A DNA stretch of 64,000 nucleotides from an uncultured Oscillospiraceae bacterium (GCA_900545655.1 UQZY01000004.1:1-64000), one strand, 5' to 3'. Positions 8,980 to 19,400 are shown, counted from the first letter of the stretch. The notes: a model not told the origin generated them from the letters alone. Numbers and translations: made by a program.

Positions 8980-9834
8980 TTAATTCCATGGATTTTTTTC
9001 GTCCGGATCCGTGGGATCCCAGCCCTTATTTTTATTTTCAAGATCTATCTTTAAACCCTCCGGTTTACCGAGAGGTCCCGGATTATCACTGTCGTATACG
9101 ACAACAATAGTTTGCCACGCGAGGTTGTCGTAAAGCCATTTTACATCCGTTACCGAGAGTCTTATACAACCAAGTGATGCATTTTGTCCGAGCTTGTTAA
9201 ACTCTTCTGTTTCAAGCTGTGACGGATCCTTTGCAAAATACGGAACGGAATGAAACCATATCTGTCCGTTAACGCGCGTTGTATACTGCCCGTATGTGTT
9301 ATCAACGAGAGACAGCCAACGTACCTTTTCGGAGGTTTTGAACGCTCCGTCGGGTGTTTCGTTTCCGGATTTTCCGCAGGAACAAAGGAAGGCCTTTACC
9401 GGCTTCGTATACTTACCGTTCTCGTCTTTTTCATAAACAGTAACAACATTTTGCTTTCTGTTGACTCCGACGCAGTATCTGTGAGTCCTTGCATACTCTT
9501 CGTCGGCATCCTTGAACTCGACATAAGCTCCTCCGACTGCCGCAGGCCCACTTGTATCTGTCGGTGTTTTATTTGACTCTGACGGAGAAGCAGCCGCTCC
9601 CGACGGAGAATCAGTTGATGCCGACGGCTTTTTTTCAGGTCCGTTTATAGTCGGATCCGAGCGGTTATTTCTGAACTCGATAATTGTAAACGTAATCAAG
9701 GCAGCCGCAAGCAATAAAAGCACAAGGGTAATTATTATTTTTTTCGCACGGTTTTTTCCAGGTCGTCCTTTTCCGGAAGTTCTTTTAAGCGGACGGCCCC
9801 TGTATGGCGGAAGTCTGAAAGAATTGTTATTCAT
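8980..9834 (-). CDS. Membrane-anchored L,D-transpeptidase (YkuD domain)
   Basis: L,D-transpeptidases make 3-3 crosslinks or attach proteins in peptidoglycan and resist most beta-lactams. The 284-residue protein has a short basic cytoplasmic tail, one membrane helix (about residues 38-60), a Ser/Pro/Thr-rich linker and a C-terminal YkuD domain. The catalytic signature is present as HSVPYF followed by SLGCIRLS, containing the nucleophilic cysteine. The ATG at 9834 begins just after the murC stop, and its AGGA site lies in the last murC codons. Co-transcription with murC fits a wall-modifying role. Confidence 0.92.
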   Translation of the reverse strand: MNNNSFRLPPYRGRPLKRTSGKGRPGKNRAKKIIITLVLLLLAAALITFTIIEFRNNRSDPTINGPEKKPSASTDSPSGAAASPSESNKTPTDTSGPAAVGGAYVEFKDADEEYARTHRYCVGVNRKQNVVTVYEKDENGKYTKPVKAFLCSCGKSGNETPDGAFKTSEKVRWLSLVDNTYGQYTTRVNGQIWFHSVPYFAKDPSQLETEEFNKLGQNASLGCIRLSVTDVKWLYDNLAWQTIVVVYDSDNPGPLGKPEGLKIDLENKNKGWDPTDPDEKNPWN

Positions 9835-9835
9835 T

Positions 9836-11236
9836 TTACTTTTTCCTTTCTTCCTCATAAACCTTTTTCATCATTTTTGCCGCTTTGTATATGTCTCCGC
9901 ATCCGAGTGTGATGATAAGGTCACCCGACTTTGCGTGCTCAGTCACATAGTCTACAACCTCTTCAAATGTGTTAAACCACACGCTTCCCGGAATTTTCTC
10001 GGCAAGCTGGCTCGTGTAAACACCGTCTGTATTTACCTCTCTTGAGCCCATGATTTCTGTCATTACCGCATGATTCGGAATTCGGAGAGCTTCGGCAAAA
10101 GCATCCATGTGCATCTTTGTTCTCGAATAGGTAAACGGCTGAAAAACAGCCCAGACCTCATTGTAGCCCATCTTCATAACAGCCTCGAGAGTTGCCTTGA
10201 GTTCAGTCGGATGATGAGCATAGTCATCGGCAACGGTTATTCCGTCAAATTCGCCGAGAACCTCAAAACGTCTTCCCGCACCTTTAAAGGTGGGTAGGAT
10301 TTCTTCAATCTGTTCAATCTTTATGCCGTTTTCAATCGCAACGGCTATGGCGCTTAGTGAATTGAGTACGTTATGCTTTCCGGGTATTCCCAAAACAGCA
10401 TGACCGATTTTTTCATTTCTGAATATGATGTCATACTCAGGGAATGCACCTCTGTTGTATGTGATGTTATCCGCACTGTAGTCGTTTTTACCGTCAAAGC
10501 CGAAGGTAAGGAATTTCTTTCCCTCTTTTTCCGTCATGTTTTCAATGCACTTTACGGTATTTGCGTCGTCTCCGTTATAGACAATAAGCTTTGTTGTCTT
10601 ATCCGCAAATTTTGTAAATGATCTTATGGAGTTTTCGATAGTTCCGAAGTACTCCATGTGATCGTTGTCGATGTTAAGGATAATTGCCGTATCAGGAGAA
10701 AGATCAAGAAAAGTATCCTTAAACTCGCAGGCTTCACAAACCATGGTCTGCGTTTTACCGGATCTGCCGTGACTGTCGATAAGAGGAAGTCTCCCACCTA
10801 TGACAAGAGTGGGATCCGTGCCGGCCTTAAGAAGTATATGTGAAAGAAGCGAGGTAGTTGTTGTCTTTCCGTGTGTACCGCATACTCCGATACAATTATC
10901 AAAAAGCCGTGTTATTGCACCAAAAAGCTCAGCACGTTCAAAAACCGGAATGCCGCTTTCCTTTGCGGCAATGAGCTCCGGATTAGTCGGAAGAAGAGCG
11001 GCCGTGTAAACAATCATGTCAGGCTTGAATTTTTCTATGTTATCTGCGGTCTGACTCATAATTATCTCTGCTCCGAGACCGCGAAGCTTATCTATGTTAT
11101 CTCCAGGGTTGTTGTCCGATCCGGTAAGAGTATATCCGTTCGCAATAAGTATTTCCGCAAGCGGGCACATACCGGAGCCGCCTATACCCATGAAGTGTAT
11201 TCTCTTTGCTTTTTTAAGCAATTCATCTATGGTCAA
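9836..11236 (-). CDS. murC: UDP-N-acetylmuramate-L-alanine ligase (MurC)
   Basis: MurC adds L-alanine to UDP-MurNAc in the cytoplasm using ATP. The Rossmann motif HFMGIGGSGM lies near the N-terminus, the Mur-ligase P-loop GVCGTHGKTTTTS near residue 110, and DDYAHHPTE marks the C-terminal part. I prefer a TTG start at 11236 because GGAG lies 8 nt upstream and the protein then begins at the usual family position (466 residues); upstream in-frame codons lack a ribosome binding site. It heads an operon with the transpeptidase and acyl-CoA ligase genes. A pair of repeated operator-like boxes lies just upstream. Confidence 0.95.
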   Translation of the reverse strand: MTIDELLKKAKRIHFMGIGGSGMCPLAEILIANGYTLTGSDNNPGDNIDKLRGLGAEIIMSQTADNIEKFKPDMIVYTAALLPTNPELIAAKESGIPVFERAELFGAITRLFDNCIGVCGTHGKTTTTSLLSHILLKAGTDPTLVIGGRLPLIDSHGRSGKTQTMVCEACEFKDTFLDLSPDTAIILNIDNDHMEYFGTIENSIRSFTKFADKTTKLIVYNGDDANTVKCIENMTEKEGKKFLTFGFDGKNDYSADNITYNRGAFPEYDIIFRNEKIGHAVLGIPGKHNVLNSLSAIAVAIENGIKIEQIEEILPTFKGAGRRFEVLGEFDGITVADDYAHHPTELKATLEAVMKMGYNEVWAVFQPFTYSRTKMHMDAFAEALRIPNHAVMTEIMGSREVNTDGVYTSQLAEKIPGSVWFNTFEEVVDYVTEHAKSGDLIITLGCGDIYKAAKMMKKVYEEERKK

Positions 11237-11255
11237 ATTTATCACTCCAAAAAGA

Positions 11256-11294
11256 ATTGTACACAATTTAAATATTGGATTGTACACAATTTAA
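11256..11294. promoter_or_regulatory. Two direct copies of an operator-like 16-mer upstream of murC
   Basis: ATTGTACACAATTTAA occurs exactly at 11256-11271 and at 11279-11294, a 23-bp period. Each copy contains the inverted repeat ATTGT-AC-ACAAT. Identical dyads about two helical turns apart suggest cooperative binding of a repressor or activator. The cognate factor is unknown. Confidence 0.5.
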
Positions 11295-11318
11295 TATGCC
11301 GCGTGGTGTAGTTATAAG

Positions 11319-11347
11319 ATTTTATACGCTTACCTATTGTATTACAA
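11319..11347 (-). promoter_or_regulatory. Candidate sigma-A promoter for the murC operon
   Basis: On the minus strand TTGTAA (11347-11342) and TAAAAT (11324-11319) are 17 nt apart. The predicted start falls upstream of the repeated 16-mers, so those boxes would lie in the transcribed leader. The -35 match is partial. Confidence 0.4.
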
Positions 11348-11362
11348 ATCAATGAAAAAATA

Positions 11363-11392
11363 AACACTTATTTTTTATTTTTTCATAATATA
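11363..11392 (+). promoter_or_regulatory. Candidate sigma-K promoter for dpaAB
   Basis: AACA at 11363-11366 is followed after 17 nt by CATAATATA at 11384-11392. This fits the mother-cell sigma-K pattern (mACA, 16-17 nt, CATAnnnTA). The position about 19 nt before the dpaA ATG, and sigma-K control of spoVF in Bacillus, support the call. Confidence 0.55.
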
Positions 11393-11410
11393 TTTCAGGG
11401 GTGATGAAAA

Positions 11411-12202
11411 ATGCAAAAAAGAACTATCGTTATCGGTGGAGACAAACGGTTTGATTATCTCCGAAAAATGCTGTGTAACAACGACTGTTTTCCCGCGGAT
11501 TACCTTATTGAAAATCTACATAATTTTGATAAGGTAGTACTTCCGTACCCTTTGTCCTTTGACGGTAATACTCTAAACGCCCCGTCGGTTGACGGAAAGC
11601 TTTTTCTTTCTGATATCATTTCCTCTCTCTCCCCGATACAAACTCTTTTTCTCGGAGGGAAGCTGCCGGAGGGACTTCGCGAAAAAGCAAACTGCAAAAT
11701 CAAATACTATACAAGTAACGAAGATTTTCTTTGTAAAAATGCCGAGCTCACCGCTGAGGGAGTTTTGAAAACAATAATCGAGGAGCTTCCCGTATCTCTC
11801 AGAAACACATGTGTCGGAATAATGGGATACGGCCGTGTCGGATCAAAAACAGCCGAGCTTCTCACGGCAGTCGGGTGCAAGGTCTGTGTATTTGAAAGAG
11901 ACGAGGATAAGAGGTATTCCGTAAGCGGCTATTCCTTCAGTGAGTTTACAACGAGGGCTCCCCTACTTGATTGCGTGGTAAACACGGTACCGGCTTGCGT
12001 TCTTGACGACACAAAAATTGAGTCACTCCGAAAAGACTGCGTACTGATAGAAACAGCTTCCGCCCCATACGGAATTGACTTTAGTTCTGCCGACAGGCAC
12101 GGAATAAAAACAGTAATTGCAGGCTCATTGCCCGGAAAAACCTCTCCAAAAACAGCCGCAGAAATTATATTTGCGGAAATATCAAAGGAGGACTCCCAAT
12201 GA
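11411..12202 (+). CDS. dpaA: Dipicolinate synthase subunit A (DpaA/SpoVFA)
   Basis: DpaA with DpaB converts 4-hydroxy-tetrahydrodipicolinate to dipicolinic acid in the mother cell, providing the spore core's calcium chelator. The 263-residue protein has an N-terminal family domain (VIGGDKRFDYL) and a Rossmann domain with the glycine motif GIMGYGRVGSKTAELL near residue 137. It is slightly shorter than typical homologues of about 290-300 residues. AGGGGTG lies upstream of the ATG. Its stop overlaps the dpaB start as ATGA. Confidence 0.92.
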   Translation: MQKRTIVIGGDKRFDYLRKMLCNNDCFPADYLIENLHNFDKVVLPYPLSFDGNTLNAPSVDGKLFLSDIISSLSPIQTLFLGGKLPEGLREKANCKIKYYTSNEDFLCKNAELTAEGVLKTIIEELPVSLRNTCVGIMGYGRVGSKTAELLTAVGCKVCVFERDEDKRYSVSGYSFSEFTTRAPLLDCVVNTVPACVLDDTKIESLRKDCVLIETASAPYGIDFSSADRHGIKTVIAGSLPGKTSPKTAAEIIFAEISKEDSQ

Positions 12203-12774
12203 ATAAACCCACCATAGGATTTGCAATGTGCGGTTCATTTTGCACCTTCAAAAAAGTGATACCTCAGATGCAGGTTCTTATCGATGCAGGGTTCAACATA
12301 CAGCCCATCATGTCATTTACGGCATATGATACGGATACGAGATTCGGCTCTGCCGAAGCCTTTCATAAAGAAATTGAAGGGATATGCAAAAAAAAGATAT
12401 GGCATACCCTCACCGAGGTTGAACCCATAGGTCCGAAAAAACTTCTTGACCTTCTTATCATAGAGCCGGCGACCGGCAACACGCTCGCGAAGCTCGCGGG
12501 CGGAATAGCCGATACGCCGGTAACACTTGCGGCGAAGGCGCATGCGAGAAACGGAAAGCCCACCCTTATTGCGGTTTCGACTAATGACGGGCTTTCCGGA
12601 AATGCCGGCAATATCGGGAAGCTGCTCATGACGCGCGGCTATTACTTCCTGCCGCTTCGGCAGGATAACAGCGCGCAGAAGCCGGCTTCCGTGGTTGCCG
12701 ATTTTTCTCGCACGCTTGAATATGCCGTCGCCGCTCTCAGCGGGATTCAGCTCCAGCCCCTTCTGACGGAATAA
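12199..12774 (+). CDS. dpaB: Dipicolinate synthase subunit B (DpaB/SpoVFB)
   Basis: This 191-residue flavoprotein-fold subunit partners DpaA in dipicolinate synthesis. The N-terminal IGFAMCGSFCTFKKV and the central PATGNTLAKLAGGIADTPVT segments are characteristic. The ATG at 12199 has a strong AAAGGAGG site and a 4-nt ATGA overlap with dpaA, implying coupled translation in a fixed ratio. The 3' third is GC-richer than the surroundings. Confidence 0.94.
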   Translation: MNKPTIGFAMCGSFCTFKKVIPQMQVLIDAGFNIQPIMSFTAYDTDTRFGSAEAFHKEIEGICKKKIWHTLTEVEPIGPKKLLDLLIIEPATGNTLAKLAGGIADTPVTLAAKAHARNGKPTLIAVSTNDGLSGNAGNIGKLLMTRGYYFLPLRQDNSAQKPASVVADFSRTLEYAVAALSGIQLQPLLTE

Positions 12775-12799
12775 ACCACTAACACCGGCTGAATCCCGC
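12740..12799 (+). terminator. Long-loop inverted repeat after dpaB (possible terminator)
   Basis: A perfect 12-bp inverted repeat pairs 12740-12751 (inside the dpaB 3' end) with 12788-12799 across a 36-nt loop. Only a weak T-run (GATGTTTTTAAT) follows. It may end the dpaAB transcript. Nothing else was recognised in the rest of the 161-nt gap before addB. Confidence 0.35.
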
Positions 12800-12935
12800 A
12801 GCATTGCAAAAGATGTTTTTAATAACTGTACGATTAATGACTCGCACATCATCAACTTATATGATAAAATGTAATTGTTTTTAAGCCTTGTTAAAACAAA
12901 CCATGTCAAAATAAACGTATAAAAGGAATTTTAAA

Positions 12936-15900
12936 ATGCTGAATCTTGTTTTAGGTCGCAGCGGATGCGGAAAAACCGAATATCTGCGCTCTGTCCTCAG
13001 ATCACGTGCCGTGTCCGGGGACAGCAAACTTTTGCTGATTGTGCCGGAGCAGTTTTCTTTTGAAAGCGAGCGTTCCTTTCTTCTGAGCATGCGTACCGAG
13101 GATGCACAAAAAATAGAAGTCCTGAGCTTTACAAGACTTTACAACTATGTCGGGAGAACTCTTGGCGGTCTCTCGGGAGTTACGGCGAATAACGGAACAA
13201 AAATAATAGTCATGCTAAGAGCGCTAGAGGGTCTCTCCGACTCACTCGAGTGGTATTCGTCGCATATCCGTTCGGTCTCGCTTGCAAAGGAGCTTGTTTC
13301 CCTTATAAGCGAGTTCAGAAAAGAGCGAATAACCCCGGAAGCTCTCCGCGAGGTGTCAAAAAAAACACCTCTCAACACACTGAAAACCAAGCTCGGTGAA
13401 ATCGCTCTCATTTACGAGGCATACGACGCTCTGTTTGCCGGAACGTATGTCGACGAAGACACAGCACACGAGCGTCTGATAAAATTACTCAAGGAAAACA
13501 GATTCTTTGAGGGCTACACCATATGCATTGACGCATTTAAAGGCTTCACAGGTCAGGAGTATGAAATTTTAAAACACATCATCTCGCAGGCTGACGAGGT
13601 CTATCTTTCACTGACTCTGGATGACATACACCATACGGAAGCCACGATGATTTTCGGCTCAGTCAAGGACACTGCAAGACACATTGAACGAATCGCAAAG
13701 GAAACAAATGCGGGAGTAAAAATCGTAAAAAAGGAAGAAGCAGGCCTCAGGGACGGCGCAAGATTTGAGTCAAAGGAGCTTGCATTCCTTGAAGAAAATC
13801 TGTTTTCACCATCTCCGAAAAAATACGAAGCTGCTGAAGAAAACGAAGTTTCTCAGGAAAGCGAAGTTTCTCAGGAAAGTGAAGTTTCTCAGGAAAGCGT
13901 AACTCTTGTAACTGCGGCAACCATACACGATGAGTGCAAATTCATTGCATCAACCGTGAGAAAACTTATACGCGAAAACGGCTTGAAGCTCTCGGAAGTC
14001 GCCGTAGTAGTGCGCAACGAAGAGGAATATTCATCAGAGCTTCGCTCTGCGCTGAAGCATTGTGACATCCCTGTTTTTGAAGATAAAAGACAGCCGGTTT
14101 CATCTCAGCCTCTCATGTGCTGCTGCAAATCCGTACTCGAAATTCTTAAAAACGGATTTACTACGGAAAACATCCTGAGATATTTAAAGAGCGGACTCTC
14201 CCCTCTCACGGAAAGAGAGACAGCCGAGCTTGAAAACTATGCACTTATGTGGAATCTTCACGCAAGAGATTGGATTTCCGACTTTGAAGCAAGCCCGGCC
14301 GGCATGGATGAGCTTACCTCGGATGAGGCAAAAGCATACGATAAAAATCGATTGAAGGAGCTTAACGAGTCAAGAAAAAAAGCGATTGAACCATTGCTCC
14401 TGCTGAAAAAAAGAACTTCGGATACGACTTCTCATGAAATAAGCGAGGTATTCTATGATTTCCTCCTTAAAACAGACGTACCGGACAAGCTGAAAGTCTT
14501 TGCCTCAGCCCTGAATGAAAACGGATTTACGGCCCTTGCATGTGAGCAGGACAGAGTATGGGATATCCTCATGGATATTCTCAGCAGCTTAAGCAGCATT
14601 TACGGCGAAACAAAAACCGACATAACTACTTATGAAAACCTTTTCAGCGCCGTTTTATCGGTAACGGATATCGGCAGCATTCCTCATACACTTGATGAGT
14701 TAATCATAGGCTCAGCCGACAGAATACGTCTTTCAAATCCGAAGGTCGTTTTTGTAGCAGGCTGCGCAGAGGGTGTTTTCCCTGCGGTATGGCAGGATTC
14801 GGGTATACTCTCATCAAACGACAGAAAGCTTCTGAGTTCTCTGGGACTGCCCTTAGGCTTATCATATGAGCTTAAGGCCTGTGAGGAATACTTTATCGCC
14901 TATTCCGCCCTCACAAGTGCGACGGAAAGGGTTTATGTTTCCTACCACAGAACGGATACGGACGGCTCATCCCTCATGCCCTCCGTTATTTTCGAAAACC
15001 TCAAAGAGCTTTTTTCGGAGAACATACGCATAACGGACGTTGATGACCTTTCACCCGTATATTTTTCCGAAACTGCCATATCATCGTTTTTTGCATATGC
15101 CGAAAACTACGGGCTTCTCAAGGGTAAGGATGAGGAAAGAATCATCGACCTCAATTCCATAAGAGATGTTTTTTCGGGGAGTCTTTTCGAAAACAGATTT
15201 AAAGTACTTGACAGGGTATCACAAAAAAGGACATTCAAAATAGAAGACGAAGAAATTTCCACCGAGCTTTTCGGAAAAAATATGTTTTTATCCGCTTCAA
15301 GGGTGGATGTCTATCACAAGTGCCCCTTTGAATATTTCTGCAAATACGGTCTTCGTGCAATGCCTGCAAAACGTGCGGAGCTTGATTCGGCACTCGGCGG
15401 AACCGTTATACACTTTGTACTGGAGCAGATAATCGGAGAATCTGGAAAAGAGGGTATCCTCGCCTTTTCGGAGGAAGAGCTTAAGGATACCGTAAACAAG
15501 TGGCTTGATATTTATCTCAACGATTATATCGGCGGAACTGCGGGGAAAACTGATCGTTTTCTTTATCTTTACAACAGACTCTCCCGTTCACTTTACGACA
15601 TTGTAAAAAGACTTCGTGACGAATTCACCGTATCGGATTTTATTCCATGTGATTTTGAGCTTCCCATAGATAATAAGGCTGCCGAAAGCAATGAGGGCGT
15701 CCCCTCATACACCCTGAATCTGCCGGACGGCGGTACGCTCGAAATTCACGGAAGTGTAGACCGCGTTGATAAATACGAAAAAGACGGCATAACATATATC
15801 CGTATTGTCGATTACAAATCCGGAGGGAAGGATTTTGTCCTTTCCGACATCCTTTACGGACTCAATATGCAGATGCTTATCTACCTCTTTGCCATTGAGG

Positions 15901-16421
15901 CGGGCGGCGCGCAGAGATACGGAGATATCCGACCTGCGGGAATTATGTATTACCCCGCGAAACGCACATCGGTAAATATGTCCTCCCGCAATATGACACC
16001 TGAAAAGGTAGAAAAGCTTAAGCTTCAAAACGACCTCGGCTCGGGACTTTTCCTCCTTGACAAAAATACTCTCTGCGCCATGGAAAAGGATATCGGCGGC
16101 AGGTATATCCCTATAACCGTAAAGTCAAACAAAAAAGATGGAACGGATGAGCTTAAGGGTAACCTTATAACAGCCGAATACATGGGTAAGCTGCGAAGAC
16201 GTATTGATGAAATTCTTTGCCGTATGGCCGAAAATCTTCATCAGGGCGTTATTCCGGCTCAGCCGGTGCATGAAAACTCACGTTACAAAAACACCTGCAA
16301 ATACTGCGATTATTTCTCTGTCTGCGGAACAGAGGGTGAAGACATACGCGAGATAAAAAATTTCACAAATAATGAGGTATTTGACGAACTCGATACAGAA
16401 GAAGGTGAAAACAATGAGTGA
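12936..16421 (+). CDS. addB: AddB subunit of the AddAB helicase-nuclease
   Basis: AddB, with AddA, resects double-strand DNA breaks for RecA-dependent repair. The 1161-residue protein begins with a Walker A motif (GRSGCGKTE, residues 8-16). It ends in a RecB-family nuclease domain (IRIVDYKSGGKD) framed by cysteines for a 4Fe-4S cluster (CPFEYFC, and CKYCDYFSVC near the C-terminus). AAAGGA precedes the ATG. The six-residue unit EVSQES occurs three times in tandem at residues 304-321, an 18-nt DNA repeat (13845-13898) in an apparent linker. It overlaps addA by 8 nt. Confidence 0.95.
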   Translation: MLNLVLGRSGCGKTEYLRSVLRSRAVSGDSKLLLIVPEQFSFESERSFLLSMRTEDAQKIEVLSFTRLYNYVGRTLGGLSGVTANNGTKIIVMLRALEGLSDSLEWYSSHIRSVSLAKELVSLISEFRKERITPEALREVSKKTPLNTLKTKLGEIALIYEAYDALFAGTYVDEDTAHERLIKLLKENRFFEGYTICIDAFKGFTGQEYEILKHIISQADEVYLSLTLDDIHHTEATMIFGSVKDTARHIERIAKETNAGVKIVKKEEAGLRDGARFESKELAFLEENLFSPSPKKYEAAEENEVSQESEVSQESEVSQESVTLVTAATIHDECKFIASTVRKLIRENGLKLSEVAVVVRNEEEYSSELRSALKHCDIPVFEDKRQPVSSQPLMCCCKSVLEILKNGFTTENILRYLKSGLSPLTERETAELENYALMWNLHARDWISDFEASPAGMDELTSDEAKAYDKNRLKELNESRKKAIEPLLLLKKRTSDTTSHEISEVFYDFLLKTDVPDKLKVFASALNENGFTALACEQDRVWDILMDILSSLSSIYGETKTDITTYENLFSAVLSVTDIGSIPHTLDELIIGSADRIRLSNPKVVFVAGCAEGVFPAVWQDSGILSSNDRKLLSSLGLPLGLSYELKACEEYFIAYSALTSATERVYVSYHRTDTDGSSLMPSVIFENLKELFSENIRITDVDDLSPVYFSETAISSFFAYAENYGLLKGKDEERIIDLNSIRDVFSGSLFENRFKVLDRVSQKRTFKIEDEEISTELFGKNMFLSASRVDVYHKCPFEYFCKYGLRAMPAKRAELDSALGGTVIHFVLEQIIGESGKEGILAFSEEELKDTVNKWLDIYLNDYIGGTAGKTDRFLYLYNRLSRSLYDIVKRLRDEFTVSDFIPCDFELPIDNKAAESNEGVPSYTLNLPDGGTLEIHGSVDRVDKYEKDGITYIRIVDYKSGGKDFVLSDILYGLNMQMLIYLFAIEAGGAQRYGDIRPAGIMYYPAKRTSVNMSSRNMTPEKVEKLKLQNDLGSGLFLLDKNTLCAMEKDIGGRYIPITVKSNKKDGTDELKGNLITAEYMGKLRRRIDEILCRMAENLHQGVIPAQPVHENSRYKNTCKYCDYFSVCGTEGEDIREIKNFTNNEVFDELDTEEGENNE

Positions 16422-19400
16422 GCGAATTTGGACGGATGAACAAAAAGCCGCAATTAAAAACAGAGACGGAACACTCATTGTAAGTGCAGCCGCAGGCTCC
16501 GGTAAAACGTCAGTTCTCGTTGAGCGTGTCATAAGACGTCTTATTGATGAGGAGAATCCATGTGATGCCGACAGATTGCTGATTGTTACCTTTACACGCG
16601 CGGCAACCGCGGAAATGCGCTCCCGGCTAGGAAGCGCACTGCGTACCAAGCTTAAGGAAAACCCGGACTCGGAGCATCTTCAAAAGCAACAGATGCTTTT
16701 ACCGTCGGCAAATATTTTCACGATAGACGCATTTTGCGGAAATCTTGTACGCGAAAATTTTGATGCGCTGAACATACCTCCCGACTTTACAATGCTTGAT
16801 GAGGCGGAGGGAAATATCTTAAAGAGGAACGCCGTTTCCTCCGTTATGGATAAGCTTTATGATGAAAAGGACCCGGATTTTCTAAACCTTGTCGAGCTTC
16901 TCTTTGCAGGACGGGACGACAGTTCTCTCGAGGATAACATTCTCGCACTCTATGAGTATTCGCGTGCGTATCCCTCCCCGTCCGCCTGGCTTGACAGTGC
17001 GCTCAAAGAGTATGATCCGGAAACCCCGATGAAGGATTCTGCAATGGGTAAAATCATACGGGACAGTTCTGCGGAGATACTTGATTATCACCATGATAAA
17101 CTGTCCTTTATGCTTGAAGAGCTCAAAGGAATTCCCGACTTTGATAAACTCGGAGCCACATCTGTTATTGAAAATGAAATACAGCTTAACAGAGAGCTTT
17201 ACTCTCTGATTGACGCCTTTAAATTTGACGAGGCTCTTACAAAAAGCTCAACCTATAAGTTTTCCACGTGGAGTGCAAAGGGGTATGAGAAGGATCCTAT
17301 CGTTATCAAGGCAAAGGCAATACGGGACGCACATAAAAAGGAACTCTCTCAGGATAACAGCCCTCTGAGAAAAAACCTTATTTTCACAGACGAGGAAAAC
17401 AAAGAGGAGCTTACGGCCTTAAGGCCTATAGCTAAAAAGCTCATAGAGGCGGTAAAGCTTTTTGAAACCGAATTCTCACGTCTTAAAGCCGAAAAAAAAG
17501 CCCTGGACTTTTCGGATATTGAGCTTCTTGCGCTTAAGCTTCTCGTTAAGGATCCGTCCTGTGATGAAATCACACGCACAGAGCTTGCGATTGATTTGTC
17601 CGAAAACTATGAAGAAATCCTCATAGACGAATATCAGGACACGAATAAGCTTCAGGACATGATATTCACAGCCATTTCAAAGAACGGCAACAACCTTTTT
17701 ATGGTCGGAGATGTCAAGCAAAGCATCTACGGCTTCAGGCAGGCAATGCCCGAAATATTTATACAGAAAAGAAATACTTCACACAACCGTATAACGCTCG
17801 GAGCAAATTTCAGAAGCCGAAAGGGCGTAACCGACTTCATAAACTTCACCTTTTCACAGCTTATGAGTCCGGAGTGCGGCGACGTTGATTACGATGAAAA
17901 CGAAAGGCTTGTGTACCATGCGTCATATGACGATGCACCGGAGCCCGAAACCGAAATCCATATTATCGAACCTGATGAAAAGACGGATTCTCTGATTGCT
18001 CAGGCAAACTTCATCTCAGAGTATATCAACAGCAAGATTGATTCCAAAGAGGCAAAGTACAAGGATTTTGCCATACTCCTAAGAACCGCAGCCGGACGTG
18101 CTAATGAATTTGAAAAGGTCTTGAAGGCTCACGGAATACCCGTATATACGGACGTCGGAAACGGCTTTTTTACGACACCGGACGTGCAGACAGTTCTTTC
18201 ACTCTTAAGGGTTATTGACAATCCCCTTCATGATATTCCTCTTTTATCCGCCATGCTTTCCCCCATATACGGTTTTACGGAAACAGAGGTGTCAAGGCTT
18301 CGAGTGGACTTTCCTCACGGTAGCCTCTACAGTGCTGTACTCTGCGGCGAGAAGAACGGAAATGAAAAGTGCAGGTTTTTCCTTGATTCGTTGCGGATTT
18401 ACAGAACGCTGTGTATTTCTTTGCCTGCCGGTGAGTTCATAAGACATATATACGAGGATACCTGCTTTCCTGAAATCGTCGGCGCAATGCCCGGCGGTGC
18501 ACAGAGAACGGCAAACCTCCGCTTGTTCCTCAACTATGCCGACAGCTATGATAAGACAAGCTCCTACGGCATTTCGGGCTTCATACGTCTCATTGATAAA
18601 ATGATTGAAAACGAAATTGATAAAGCCCCTGCCGGAACCATCTCCGAAAATGCCGATGTTGTAAGAATAATGAGCATACATAAGAGCAAGGGGCTTGAGT
18701 TTAAATACTGTATCCTTGCGGACGTAAACAAGGGATTTAACAGACAGGAGCTCAGCCGAAATCTCCTGCTTCATCAGACTCTGGGAATAGGAATAAAGGG
18801 CAGAGATTTTTCGAGCGGAAATACATACCCGACGCTTGTACACAGAGCCATACGTATGGCATCTGAAAACAAACTTATGTCGGAGGCACTCAGAGTTTTC
18901 TATGTTGCTCTGACTCGAGCAAAAGAAAAGCTTGTCATAGTCGGTGTACCCAATTCAAAAATGTCAACTCTCGTTGACAAAGCGATTATTGCCGCTACGG
19001 GGAACAGCCTCTCTGTATCTCCTTACGCAGTTAAACATTCAAATACGCTTCTTGACTGGTTGCTTTACGCGATAATCCGTCATCCGAGCGCTAAGGTATT
19101 CAGAGATCAAAGCATTTTGCCCTGTGCCGTGCTTCCGTCAGATTTTGAGATGACCTGCGAGCTGCATACTCCGGATGAAGAAGAGGTTGAAGGCAGTGAA
19201 GAACAGGATCCTATCTCAACAGTCAACGAAGAACTGGTACACGAAATAGAAAGCCGCATAAAATACGTCTATCCATATCTTCCGCTCACGGAGATATCAA
19301 CCAAGCGTTCTGCCTCAAAAATCGAAGAAAACGGATTTTCCGACAAGTTCTTCGCGTCAAGCAGACCGGAATTCGCTTCAAAAGCAGGGCTTACCCCTGC

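Noticed and set aside
12313..12909. Leftward open frame of 198 codons across dpaB
   Set aside because: It is antisense to dpaB, which has clear family motifs; the Arg-rich composition arises from the GC-rich complement.
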